A stretch of 64,000 bases of DNA from Epiperipatus broadwayi (Eukaryota; Onychophora; Udeonychophora; Euonychophora; Peripatidae), in the NCBI GenBank assembly GCA_028023455.1, contig JAQFVV010000030.1:1878501-1942500 (forward strand). The letters run 5' to 3'. The position numbers and the translations under genes are program-made. A model generated the notes under the pieces. The model saw nothing but the letters and a program-made list of their open reading frames with translations, was not told the origin of the DNA and ran no database searches. Positions 12,733 to 23,934 of the stretch are shown here, in pieces. The stretch's first letter is position 1; each line of letters begins with the position of its first letter.

Positions 12733-13422
12733 CTATTCTATTTGGTTTAATTTAAGTTTTTTGTATGCCTTTAATTTTTCCTCAGCTAAACTAATATTTT
12801 TATTAATCTGCACAACTTGATCATTACTATTCTCTTGCACTTCTAGCTTCATTTTGGGTATTTCTAACCTTGCTTCTAGCTTTGTCTCTAGTTTCACTTC
12901 TAATTTTATCTCTGACATTTCTGACTTTATTTCAATCATCTTCTCCTCTGGTTTCTCTTGACTCAATTTCATTTCTGTTGCTATCTCTGATTCCTGACTT
13001 TTTACTTTCTCCTCCACAACTTGCATCCACCTAACTATACTAGCATTTATTTCTACCATTTCTGACTTCATTTCTGAAACTTCCAATTTTATTTCAGCTA
13101 TCCTTCCCTCTAACTTATCTTGACCTGACTTTAGTTCTGCAAACATCTCTTCTGACCTTTCTCTATCTTCTACTTGTCCAGACTTTAGTTCCCTTAGTTC
13201 TGATTTCAATTCTGTTAACATCTTTTCTGACTTTTCTCTATCTTCTACTCGTCCAGACTTTATTTCTTCTCTTAATTCTAATTTTAATTTTACTTGACCA
13301 GACTTTAGTTCCCTTAATTCTGATTTCAATTCTGTTTGACCTGACTTTAGTTCTTCTCTTAATATATTTCTTAACAACATCAACATATCACCAACTAGAG
13401 TTTGAGGGATAGTATCTCTCAT
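12733..13422 (-). pseudogene. Gag-like coiled-coil N-terminal segment
   Basis: A 229-codon frame of heptad-like, highly charged helix with repeated ELKSGQ units (ELKSGQTELKSELRELKSGQ near its start). This style resembles the N-terminal coiled coil of Gag proteins from arthropod LTR elements as I know them. The same phase extends upstream through one TAA (13438) into MEEFSLYNSLGG (within 13438-13632), and downstream through TAG stops at 12733 and about 12660. From 13632 to 10957 one phase holds about 890 codons with only four stops (TAA, TAG, TAG, TGA), so the original protein was probably a single large ORF. No zinc knuckle was seen. Confidence 0.6.
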
Positions 13423-13632
13423 CCTACTAGACTCTCCTTAGGACATACCTATAGTTTCATTTCCTGATTCAAGATCAGGGGACATTGCAACAATGTCTGG
13501 AGATGGTGTCTCTTGAGACCCACCCAAACTATTGTATAAACTAAACTCTTCCATTTTATAATCTCTTAAAAATTTATTAATACTACTTAAGAAAATAAGG
13601 TTTACCAGCTCCAACCTCCACCAAACCAACAA

Positions 13633-15378
13633 TTCAAATTCACCATCACTACCTAAAATGACATAAAATTTCTACAATTTTATTTTCCCATATAATGTTC
13701 AAATTTCCACACACACATAGATAAGAAGACATTAAGTTTTAATTAAATCACATTAATCTAAACATAGCTGAAATTATAAATTAAATTTTACATGATTCAC
13801 TATAGTCATATTACAACCTACACCAATTCAAATAACTGATAAAAGACCAAAATAATTTAAACATATTCATTTATCTTTATGCTGTATTGGGTACATCCAA
13901 ATATTATAACCAGCATTTATAACCCAAAGGAAAAAAATTTATAACCAAAATCAAATTAATGATGACATGCATTTACTATGACAACTGATATACAATTTTT
14001 ACTTAAATATGGTAAATGCCAACCTTTGCATAAGAATATAGAAAATAGCCTTTTAAGAATGAGCTATATATTCAAATTATATATTTATCCATCCTTCTAA
14101 AGATCCAACAGATACTGACAGCCAAAAGAATTATTAGCAGTTCACAATTTTCAGATAGATAGAAGGATTCCATCACTGCTCTCAAAACATACAATGCTCC
14201 ATGAACACTCTGATGATCATCCCACTTTAACCACTTTAAGCTACCACAACCCATAATATTTTACTACAAACACTATCACAATGCTCTGCTTACATCCAAG
14301 TCTTAGGGGCTACTACTTATAAAATATTGTCTTCCTCATCTTTGGGAGTCTTAAAGACAAATATTACATATATATTAGAAAGAACTATGCCTTGCTTTCT
14401 CTGGAGTCTTAGAGGCAAATTCATGGCAGGACTACTGTTAACTGCTTCGTGATAACTAACAACTGATATCATAATTTGGGTTGGAGCAGTGAATGAGAAC
14501 AATCAGTCATCAGTGACATAAATACACCATATACTTAAGACAATAACAAAAACTCTCCATCCATCACCAAAACTTGCAACACAACCAACAAAACTCCAAC
14601 AATCAAGCATTCTAATTAACCTTCAAAATTATAGACTTTCTATAACAGAAATGTTCTGAATATGAACAACATTACTACTTTATAATTTAACACCATCAAT
14701 AATTCTATGCTTATCTGGCATCAATGCTATATTTAATTGACAAGCAAAAGATATATATATATATATATAAAACTGTTATCAACTTTAACATTTACTATAA
14801 GTTGTGATATTTATATAGCTTTAAAATTTGAAACTAAGCTGTTTCATGGCTGTATTTCTTTCATCTAAACAAAAAAAAATGTTTTTTTTTTTGAACTATA
14901 CATCTGACATTCATATATCTACTACACATATTTCAGGCATTAGCTTATTTCAAACTCTAATTGGCTTATTTCAAACCTTAGTTAATGCTCCATTTACCCC
15001 TAGTTCCATTTTATCAAACATTTCTATTAATCTTCCAGATTGATATAAAAAAAAACTTTGAATAAGAAAACTGCCACCTTGATTCTATTTTAGACCCAAT
15101 TTTGCAACAACTGTATATTTAAAACAGGAATAAAGTAATTCTAATGGCACTGGATTACATCTCATCTCAGGTATATGCCAATATATAACAACAAAAATAT
15201 AAACACTCTACAAGATATGAGACTTAAGTAATCAAGATTCCATGATTGGACATCCATTTAAACCCTTGGCAGCTGTGGCCTCTATGTATATATCAACCAT
15301 CCATGTTAGTCACCACTTAAAATAGAATGTATAATATATAATCTTCAATAAAGAACACAATACACATGTAAACAACCT
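13633..15378 (-). other. Untranslated leader of the LTR element
   Basis: About 1.75 kb lies between the 5' LTR and the coiled-coil frame, with only short chance ORFs (14072-14254, 14317-14502, 14828-15043). It would be the 5' leader and packaging region on the minus strand. The bases next to the LTR (AGGTTGTTTACATGTG on the minus strand) do not look like a usual TGG-initial tRNA primer site. Confidence 0.45.
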
Positions 15379-16737
15379 TGTAACCTCTGCTCTCTTCACT
15401 TGTTCACTTTATTATATTTATAAATGCCCAGGTGCTAATTCTATACAAGATAGAATAAAATTTATAATTGTAAATTGCTCTATAGCTTAGCTCAGTTGAG
15501 GTTATAGGATATGGTCTTTATATAGGATGCAAATAAAAGTAATAAAACATTTATTAATAACAATTCTGTAACACTAATTTAATTATATGCCACATATTTA
15601 TTTAATTATAAAACTATTGCAAAATTATCAATTATCATATTTAATATAAGATAGATAATGATGAGGATCGGGTATCTTTTTATCTACATCACCACCTATT
15701 CTAAGCAAAGTAGAATATATTATTAGCACTGTAATATGGTGATTTATCATCTCCAGGCAGATTAAATAAATTGACTTCTACTGGAAAATCTATATGTTTT
15801 AGAGCTATGTTATGTTAACCATATATATGTGTGTGTGGATATGGCGAATCAAACGTATATAATCAAGCAATTCATTTGGGCTTTTAATTCATTAAAACAT
15901 TTATTAAAAATTAAAAGACAAAATAAATAATGAATAAATAAAAAAAATAAATTATTCTATGCACTTTGCTAACCAATTACATTGCTCTTATAGCAAAACC
16001 AAAATTGACTAATATTTAATATACGAATCATATATTTTCGAATATGTGTGCTTTTATAATATCTTAATATAATGTATTTTTAAAACATACTTTTTTATTA
16101 GCTTATTTATAAAACTTGGATGATGCCATAAATCAATCATCTTTTATACATATTATAAAATTTTATACAACACTTATCTGTTATAATCGGTGTAAATAAT
16201 CTAACATTAACTATACAAAATAAAGAAAGGCAAGGAAAAACAATAACTAAACACTTATACTTATACTTATACTTATATACATGAGGGTTAAATAATATCT
16301 CCAAACTCAATCTAAATAATCTAATCATCCCTTGACCATTTCTACCTCCAACTTACATTCAATATACTTCCTATATAACGAACTTATAACAGACTAGGTT
16401 TTAATTCTTTATTTTTTTTAAAATAAATTTCATTAACAAAATTGAAGCATAATAAATATAACTTTTTAAAATAATAATTTATAGCATCACACACACATCC
16501 GAATATATAATCACCTACAATATAATTTCTAGATCATATAAAATTATAGATTATCATATTATAATGATATGAAGTTACATTGTTTTGTTTGTTTTTTTTT
16601 AAAGAGAAAAAATTGGTTATACATTTATTTGTAAAATATTAAAGATTTTAAGACTTCTCATTCGATAATTTAATATACAAAATTAACAAAGTGTATGCCG
16701 CACTTGAATGAGAAGCTATAAAGATACACAGAAATTA

Positions 16738-17268
16738 TTACACACTAAGCGCTTTCGAGGCCTTTTGCCTCATATTCATAGCGGTACTGTGAGCTGCAGA
16801 ATGAAAAAATAGGGCCATAGATTGTTTTCTGTCCACCGATCCATATAATTCTTTGACGTCAAGGGTAGTCATATAGAAGTTGTTCTCGATCGTGGCTTTT
16901 TTGATTTTTTCTACAACTTGAAAGGACGAATTAACAGAATAATTTCCAAAGCCCAAGCTGTCTATTAATAGTTGATTAACCATTTTTGCGGTTTGAAAAT
17001 AATGGACTCCCCCAAAATCCATCATTAAATGCAGCGGTTCACCAGGCTTATGGAGTTTAATGTTGGCAAATATTCTTGGAGCTTTAGTGGAGGAAGGATA
17101 AACTCGGTAGTATTCAGCAATTGAAATGCCTTTGTTTTTATGAGGATGGAGAATGGATGAAACAAATTTATCGTGGTTAAGCTTATTGTTGAATTGTGCA
17201 ACAGGAGTGAGTTGTAGATTTGTAATTTGTTCATTTATTTTCCGCCCTAGTTTTTCGTTCTGCAGCTC
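16738..17268 (-). pseudogene. Penelope-like reverse transcriptase fragment
   Basis: The minus-strand frame reads NEKLGRKINEQI near its start, then APRIFANIKLHKPGEPL and later TTLDVKELYGSV. This order fits the Penelope-class RT: a 'KIHKPG.PLRP'-like motif 2 region followed by motif A with the first catalytic Asp (S/TLDV..L). The frame is open across about 150 codons but is cut immediately after motif A, where it fuses to the inverted arm. The YxDD motif and the GIY-YIG endonuclease are absent, so no activity is possible. A separate ORF listed at 17025-17234 is in another phase and is a shadow. Confidence 0.75.
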
Positions 17269-17275
17269 ACAGTAC

Positions 17276-17316
17276 CGCTATGAATATGAGGCAAAAGGCC
17301 TCGAAAGCGCTTAGCG
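17276..17316 (+). ncRNA. Hammerhead-like fold with non-canonical core (Penelope-like arm)
   Basis: Order on the plus strand: stem I CGCT (17276-17279), 8-nt core ATGAATAT (17280-17287), hairpin II GAGGC/AAAAG/GCCTC (17288-17302), GAAA (17303-17306), palindromic AGCGCT as stem III (17306-17311), T17312 at the cleavage position, and AGCG closing stem I (17313-17316). The layout is that of a minimal type I hammerhead, but CUGAUGA is replaced. The opposite arm holds the same fold on the minus strand, the strand that carries the RT. Activity is doubtful. Confidence 0.4.
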
Positions 17317-19024
17317 TGTAATAATTTCTGTGTATCTTTATAGCTTCTCATTCAAGTGTGGCATACGCTTTGTTAATTTTGTATATTATACATTTATTAT
17401 AAGTAATAATGAAAATACTTATCAATATCTCATCATTACATGTTAATTTTTTTTTAAACAAAATTGAAAGTTGAAAGAAATATACATATCAATTTTACAG
17501 ACAACAATAAATTATAACATAAAAAAAAAAGTCTCTCTGATTGTTAAAGCATAATTTGTTAAGAATGACAATAGTGTTTTTTTTAATCCTAGAATTCCAT
17601 GATAGGTGTTATAATAACATTTGCATGCATTGGAATTATTTATTATATATGCACGAATAGCAAAGTTATACAGTATAAAATTATCTTCTTGATATAAGAT
17701 TAAATAGATAAACTATTTCATTTTAAATTTTATTTTGTAGAATATTGATAGGAAATTCTTAAAATTGAAAATCAAGCGTTTAATTCTAGCATCTAATAAG
17801 AAAACTTTAGCTAGCTTTATTTTAAACAATTTTGCCATTTTAATATTATTTGGCTTTGGTAATACTTTAAAATAAATCATAATAATTTAGCTTACATATC
17901 ACCCAGGCATTTTGAAAGTAGTGAATATGGACCATCGTTTGACAGAGATTTGGAGACTGGTATCTCTCTGGGTGTGTGTGTGTTTATCTCCTCATTTTTA
18001 TATCATTCCAGTAGTATAATAACAAAATTCTCCACAGGTATATTATTAGAATCCTTGCAATGTTTTTTTATATTTGTTCTAATACTCTTAGAGAGTTATT
18101 GATTCTTTTAAGTTTTTTTTTTTTTACATCTTTTTTCCGTGGAACTTTTTTTTTTACTTTCCTTCAAGTTTTCAACTCTATGTCTTTCTTCACTTATGCC
18201 CTCTGTGTTTTTTTTTTATTACAATCAACTTTGGAAGTGTGCCAGAATTTTACTTATAAAATTTTAACAATACAATATTTGAAATAGAATAAACATAATA
18301 ATAATAATAATCATAATTAAATATCAAATATTAATTTATAAATGTTATTCACCAATATACAAATAATCTTTATCATTTTTAAGTATAAGATTATGAACAA
18401 TACATAATTAGTAAATAATAAATAAAATATAGGAAAGAAAATTCTAATTAATATTATATCTATGTATCTGATTATTATGACATGTAAATTTTTCTACTAC
18501 ATACAAACATCCCTAATATTGGTCATCCTCCTCTTCGACCACCGAACACACATAATCCAAAACTCTACCAATCAGTACATCCAATTAAAGTTTTAATTTT
18601 TTTAAATCCTAATTTTATCTAGCAAATTACATCTCAATTCATTTTTCTCAGATAACTATCTTTAGCCATTGTTAGCACAAATGTGAACTTCCCACATTTC
18701 TTCCTGGTGCCAACCTGGAAGGTTACAATATATATTTTAATCACAACTGGTAAAAGTAAATTATATTTGTCATATTTTGAAGACTTAATTTATCAGCCAC
18801 AGCAGTGATAGGGAACTGAAAACAGAGAGTCTTAAGAATTTCCAGGTTTATACATCTAAACTGCTATTTGATTATAATATTTTATTTGCCTTTCTATAAT
18901 TCTGGATTATTTTCAAATTTAAGAAATATTATATGAATGAAAATGATTAATATTATTTAATGAGACATAAATTAGACAAAAGTTGAGATATTGATTTGGA
19001 AAATGTATTTGGATTTTTAAAACA

Positions 19025-19222
19025 GGCAAACTCTCCATACAGTAGTGCCACTCAGTGCAAGCCAGTGTAATCAATGGATGCCAGAAGGCTTGTACATAAA
19101 TTCCCTATCTTGTGCTTACACATCCAATATTCGCAGACTAGTTTCTAGCTTGTGGCTTTCATCAGTGAGGGGCAGAAGCTTTCTGGCATCCATTGATTAC
19201 TCTGGCTTACACTGAGTGGCAC
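19025..19222 (-). mobile_element. Palindromic hammerhead-like element, copy 2
   Basis: Inverted arms run from GCCACTCAGTG (left) to CACTGAGTGGC (right). The tail, inverted, lies at the left end (GGCAAACTCTCCATACAGTA), so the element is on the minus strand. The right flank (19227-19290) resembles the right flank of the copy at 60246-60310, including TGATCATGTGATG, so a longer repeat unit exists. Non-coding. Confidence 0.65.
19122..19172 (-). ncRNA. Hammerhead ribozyme-like motif, copy 2
   Basis: Minus strand: CTGATGA (19159-19165) and GAAA (about 19142-19145) are both canonical. Hairpin II reads AGC, loop CACAA, GCT, so relative to the GGC/GCC of the other copies one base pair has changed on both sides. 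ACTAGT then C follows. Stem I is only partly complementary here. The 10.1/11.1 pair is A/A. It has the best core of the three copies but the weakest stem I. Confidence 0.45.
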
Positions 19223-19568
19223 TTTGTGTTTTAATAACAATTATGAGCAAGCATAAGAAATGGTGATCATGTGATGTTTAGTAGTTTTATATGGATTTTT
19301 ACTATAATGGGGCAAATGTTGGAAACAGTTCAAATGTGCTTCATTATAAATGTAGATAATTTAGCTTTCTTTAAGTTTCATTCTAATGAAGAAGGAAAAA
19401 AATTATATAGATGTACAGAAAGCTTTTGATCAAACCAAACAATATTTTAAAATTGTCATGCATAATTAATATTAAAAGTAAAAATTGATTGCATGATAAA
19501 TGTGATATGGATAAATTTTAATAAGAAAATATAAATTAGAAAGAATACAGATTTTTGAAATTTGAAAT

Positions 19569-21080
19569 ATTCAGCATTACATGTTTCATAACTTTTTTTT
19601 AAAAAATTATTATCATTAGTTTTAAGATTTTTAAAAATGAAATTTTGAAAAATTAAAAGTACTGCATCATATTTTTTTTTAGAATAAAACTTCTTGGCAG
19701 GAGGGGGCCAACTTTTAAATAGAATTAGAAAATAGATTTAAAAACTTTTTTTTTCTTTCTCTCTTTATAGAAAAAACTTTTATGATGTATAAAATAAGCA
19801 AATGTGAAATCGGACTAAAAATTAGTAAAAATAAAATATTTGTAAAACTTTCATTATGTAATTAGTTTATAACATTTCAGATTGATAACAAAATTAAAAT
19901 CAATAGTTGAATTAATTAAAAAACTGTAACGTTTCTTATCAAGATTGCTTAGATGAATCTGAGAAAAGGATTAAGATAAGCAGAAATGTAAAATTAATTA
20001 AAAGACATTTCAAGTCAAGATCTAAATTAAAAATAATGATAAGAAATTACAACTATAGAAAAAAAGTATATAAAATCGATCTCTCTATTGTTCTTCAGTC
20101 GGGGCTGCAATTTGCTAGATCGTTCACCAGTTCGGACAAAATGCAGAATCCAAACAATCAGAGATCTAGATATCCAAAATGCAATAGTAAGCCAGTCAAT
20201 TTCTGCTGCAGTCAACATTAATGGAGAAGCCGTATAAGCCATTAATGCGTCTGATGGGGCTTTATGCCCCAAATCTCTGCAAGTCAACTATTCCATCTGG
20301 AACAAATGCTGGATTGATGCCATAATCAAAAATAAATGCTACCACTATTCTCTCTCTCTCCCATTGCTGAGTCATAGAATGGAAACTAGCCATGAAACCA
20401 TCAATGGCAAACCAAAAAGCCAACAGGTTGGAAAATACACACAAATGAAAACCTAGGTAAAGATACTTTATCACTGTCTATAGACACTTTATATTTAAAT
20501 GAATGAACTTTAATTAATGAAGGACTATTATAATTTAGCCTGAGTAATTATTTATATGTAAATTTCAATATTATTGTGTTGTATTAGATATGTGTGTGTT
20601 TAATTAAATATTATTGTTTGCCTTAATTGTTATTTTGTCTATTTTCTTTTTCTCTCTTGTCACTGCATCACCAGACCATTATTATATAAGTTACTTTATG
20701 TGTTAAGTATATATGCTAGACCTTGAGACAGAGTATGAGCTAGTCATGGTATATTTTAAGCACTGGGTTATGGGCCTACCATCCAGGCATGTTAGTTACT
20801 TCATGTAATTAGCTGGCGCCTGAGGTTTATCTTTAAACAAATAAAATGTTTTGGATGGTAGGAGTTTGAATCTAGCAGTTGTGGGCCACGGTCTGGAAAT
20901 TTGATCATGTTATGCTTTGCATAGCTTTGTCTGACTATGGGTATTGTTGATAGCTCTGCTATTGATGATATTCTCCATTCTGCTTGAAGGGCTGGTCTGT
21001 ATATGTAATGTTGAAAACATAAAGTTTTAAATTATGTTAAAAAGGTTAAAACCCAATGAAACAGTTTCTTTTAAATGGAC
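19569..21080. repeat. 1.5-kb direct repeat, copy A
   Basis: Nearly identical to 22421-23934, from TATTCAGCAT through AAACAGTTTCTTTTAAAT. Neither end shows TG/CA or a clean break, and similarity fades gradually at the right, so LTR status is unproven. Alternatives are a segmental duplication or two copies of one repeat family. Minus-strand ORFs inside both copies (20027-20287, 22872-23138) show no domain and I do not call them genes. Confidence 0.75.
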
Positions 21081-22420
21081 CTGGTTCAAATGCCATCCAA
21101 TGTGGCTGCCTAAGTGCCATAAATTGACCCAACATATGCAAAGTTTAAAAAGTAAAATTGTAATTAAAATTGAAAAAAAAAAAAGTTTAAAGTAAACACT
21201 AAATTGCGTAGTTATAAAAATTAAAATCGGTGAGCAGCATGAAAAGAGAAATAGACCCAAGGCAAACAAGTTATAATATTGATAAAATAATTAATAATAA
21301 TTAAATATAAAATGTAATTAAAAACGAGAGAGAAAAAAGCGGTCAGAAATGATAAATAATTTATTACTGGAGGTTGATAGTTTGGCGAACACTTCATTCA
21401 ATTTGAAATATTTTGTCGAACACTTTGTTCAATTTAAAAATAGATAAAAGTTTTTGAGTGTTGATATTTGTTAAATGAAAGTATAATGAGAATTTTATTA
21501 TTTAAATTAAAATAATAGTTTTAGAGTAAATATATGATAATAAAATAAAAGTTGTTTTTTTTTTGTATACAATCTAAATGCGGTGTTAAAATATCAAATA
21601 GAATTTTTCAAGAAATCTTAAAGAATAAGGAAAGCTTAATAAAATGAATAAAATCCTTCAAATAAAAATGAATTGTGTTTGGGTTGATAATCATAGGTGA
21701 AGTATATAGATAAAGATTGGTTGAGGAAGTTATAGTAAGTGTGGTCTGTAGGCTGCGTGAAAATACTACCCATAATGGACTATCAGGAAAATATTCTCAG
21801 GGTGAGGATTCTCAGAAAGTTCTGGGCCCATCCATATGTTTTTTAAATATGCGCACTGGGAACAACCAGAGTAGTCCATGGATCACTTCTTTGGGGGAGA
21901 GTTCCTATATCTCATGCATCATTTCCAAAGCTTAAATTGAATTGGACAGTAGATGAATCCTGCCATTTGCAGCTATCTTTTTCTTTTGTGTTATATCTTA
22001 TGTATGTAGTTCCAACTGAGCAAGTCTTGGACTCATCCAAACATTGGTAGGAAATCCGGCATATGAAGCCTCATTTCACATATGTGTACGTCGGTATAAG
22101 CCAGCAAATGCTGCATCTGCCTCATCTCAAAATCCTTGTCTCACCAGAAAGAAGTGTTGTCCTCATGGTCGTCACACAGCACTTGATTGTTGGAATCAAC
22201 ATTGACAGTCTGGAAAGAAAAGTAGCTTAAGAAAAGTCACCCTCTGTGCTATATTGATCTGTAACAATTCTAAAACTCATTTGGTAAAAAAATAATACAC
22301 AAATAAATGAAAGTGAAAAATCTAATGGTAAAGCTAGAAAAATTAATAATAAAATATCAGAGCTAAATTGTGTCAAAAGACACATTTTGCTCTCAAACGG
22401 AGGGTCGTGTAATGTACCAC
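21081..22420. other. Spacer between the direct repeats
   Basis: A 1.3-kb segment, less AT-rich at 21700-22220. A short plus-strand ORF (21717-21935) has no recognised domain. Around 22131-22193 one frame reads CCPHGRHTALDCW, suggestive of a damaged retroviral-type zinc knuckle but lacking the second Cys spacing. If real, the 1.5-kb repeats would be LTRs of a decayed element. Confidence 0.3.
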
Positions 22421-23934
22421 TATTCAGCATGACATGTTTCATAACTTTTTTAAAAAAAATTATCATTAGTTTTAAGATTTTTAAAAATGAAATTTTGCAA
22501 AATTAAAAGTACTGCATCATATTTTTCTTTAGAATAAAACTTCTTGGCAGGAGGGGGCCAACTTTTAAATAGAATTAGAAAATAGATTTAAAAACTTTTT
22601 TTTTCTTTCTCTCTTTATAAAGAAAACTTTTATGATGTATAAAATAAGCAAATGTGAAATTGGACTAAAAATTAGTAAAAATAAAATGTTTATAAAACTT
22701 TCATTATGTAATTAGTTTATAACATTTCAGATTGATAACAAAATTAAAATCAATAGTTGAATTAATTAAAAAACTGTAACGTTTCTTATCAAGATTGCTT
22801 AGATGAATCTGAGAAAAGAATTAAGATAAACAGAAATCTAAAATTAATTAAAAGACATTTCAAGTCAAGATCTAAATTAAAAATAACGATAAGAAATTAC
22901 AACTATAGAAAAAAAAGTATATAAAATCAATCTCTCTATTGTTCTTCAGTCGGGGCTGCAATTTGCTAGATCGTTCATCAGTTTGGAAAAAATGCAGAAT
23001 CCAAACAATCAGAGATCTAGATATCCAAAATGCAATAGTAAGCCAGTCAATTACTGCTGTGGTCAACATTAATGGAGAAGCCGTATAAGCCATTGATGCA
23101 TCTGATGGGGCTTCATGCCCCAAATCTCTGCAAGTCAACTATTCCATCTGGAACAAATGCTGGATTGATGCCATAATCAAAAATAAATGCTACAACTATT
23201 CTCTCTCTCTCCCATTGCTGAGTTATAGAATGGAAACTAGCCATGAAACCATCAATGGAGAACCAAAACCAACTGGTTGGAAAATACACACAAATGAAAA
23301 CCTAGGTAAAGATACTTTATCACTGTCTATAGAAACTTTATATTTAAATGAACGAACTTTAATTAATGAAGGATTATTATAATGTAGCCTAAGTAATTAT
23401 TTATATGTAAATTTCAATATTATTGTGTTATATTAGATATGTGTGTGTTTAATTAAATATTAATGTTTGCATTAATTGTTATTTTGTCTATTTTCTTTTT
23501 CTCTCTTGTCACTACATCACCAGACCATTATTATATAAGTTACTTTATGTGTTAAGTATATATGCTAGACCCTGAGACAGAGTATGAGATAGTCATGGGA
23601 TATTTCAAGTGCTGAATTATGGGCTTATTATCCAGGCATGTTAGTTACTTCATGTAATTAACTGGTGCCTGCCATTTACCTCTAAACAAATAAAATGTTT
23701 TGGATAGTAGGAGTTTGAATCTAGCAGTCAAGGTGGGTCATGGTTTGGAAATGTGATCATGTTTATGCTTTGCATAGCTCGGTCTCACCATGGGTATTAT
23801 TGATAGCTTTGCTATCAATGATATTCTCCCTTCTGCTTGAAGGGCTGGTTCATGTACATAATGTTGAAAACATAAAATTTAAAATTATGTTAAAAAGGTT
23901 AAAACCCAATGAAACAGTTTCTTTTAAATAGACT
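22421..23934. repeat. 1.5-kb direct repeat, copy B
   Basis: Second copy of 19569-21080 in the same orientation, with scattered substitutions and small indels. Shared landmarks include GCAGGAGGGGGCCAACTTTT and a block near the end containing AGGAGTTTGAATCTAGCAGT, which looks B-box-like. Confidence 0.75.

Larger units (their letters stand above)
16630..17385 (-). mobile_element. Penelope-like element (internally deleted) with TSD
   Basis: The intact LTR copy at about 9080 defines the empty site. The insertion is flanked by a perfect 13-bp TSD TTATACATTTATT (16617-16629 and 17386-17398). Inverted arms of about 130 bp lie at about 16668-16806 and 17262-17385. The left arm has an extra one-sided tail of about 40 nt (16630-16668). 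Inverted terminal arms with a one-sided tail and variable 10-15 bp TSDs are known from Penelope-like elements. Between the arms lies a fragment of the RT on the minus strand. Confidence 0.85.
7856..18727 (-). mobile_element. Non-autonomous LTR retrotransposon (LARD/TR-GAG-like), minus strand
   Basis: Two direct repeats of about 2.55 kb begin TGTAACC and end GGTTACA (TG...CA termini) and flank about 5 kb. The outer flanks share ATAT(AT), a plausible but low-complexity target duplication. A polypurine tract abuts the left LTR on the minus strand, and the coiled-coil coding frame is also minus, so the right LTR is 5'. No protease, RT, RNase H or integrase motif is visible, so it needed another element's pol. 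I found no clear TGG primer-binding site next to the 5' LTR. The 5' LTR carries a Penelope-like insertion. LTRs differ by only a few percent by eye, so the insertion is moderately recent. Confidence 0.8.
15379..18727 (-). repeat. 5' LTR, interrupted by a Penelope-like insertion
   Basis: Same sequence as 7856-10407, with a 756-bp insertion at 16630-17385 plus a 13-bp duplication. The remaining differences are scattered substitutions and small indels. Confidence 0.85.

Noticed and set aside
17025-17234. ORF starting MNKLQIYNSLLL
   Set aside because: Out of phase with the Penelope-like RT frame that reads through the same DNA.
20027-20474. Minus-strand ORFs MTCRDLGHKAPSD... and MIKYLYLGFHLC... 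conserved in both 1.5-kb repeats
   Set aside because: Conservation follows from the DNA duplication; the ORFs differ in length between copies (261 versus 267 bp), have no recognised domain, and plus-strand ORFs overlap them.
22131-22193. Retroviral zinc knuckle in the spacer of the 1.5-kb repeats
   Set aside because: The string CCPHGRHTALDCW has C-x4-H-x4-C but lacks the preceding C-x2-C; no surrounding Gag homology, so kept only as a note.
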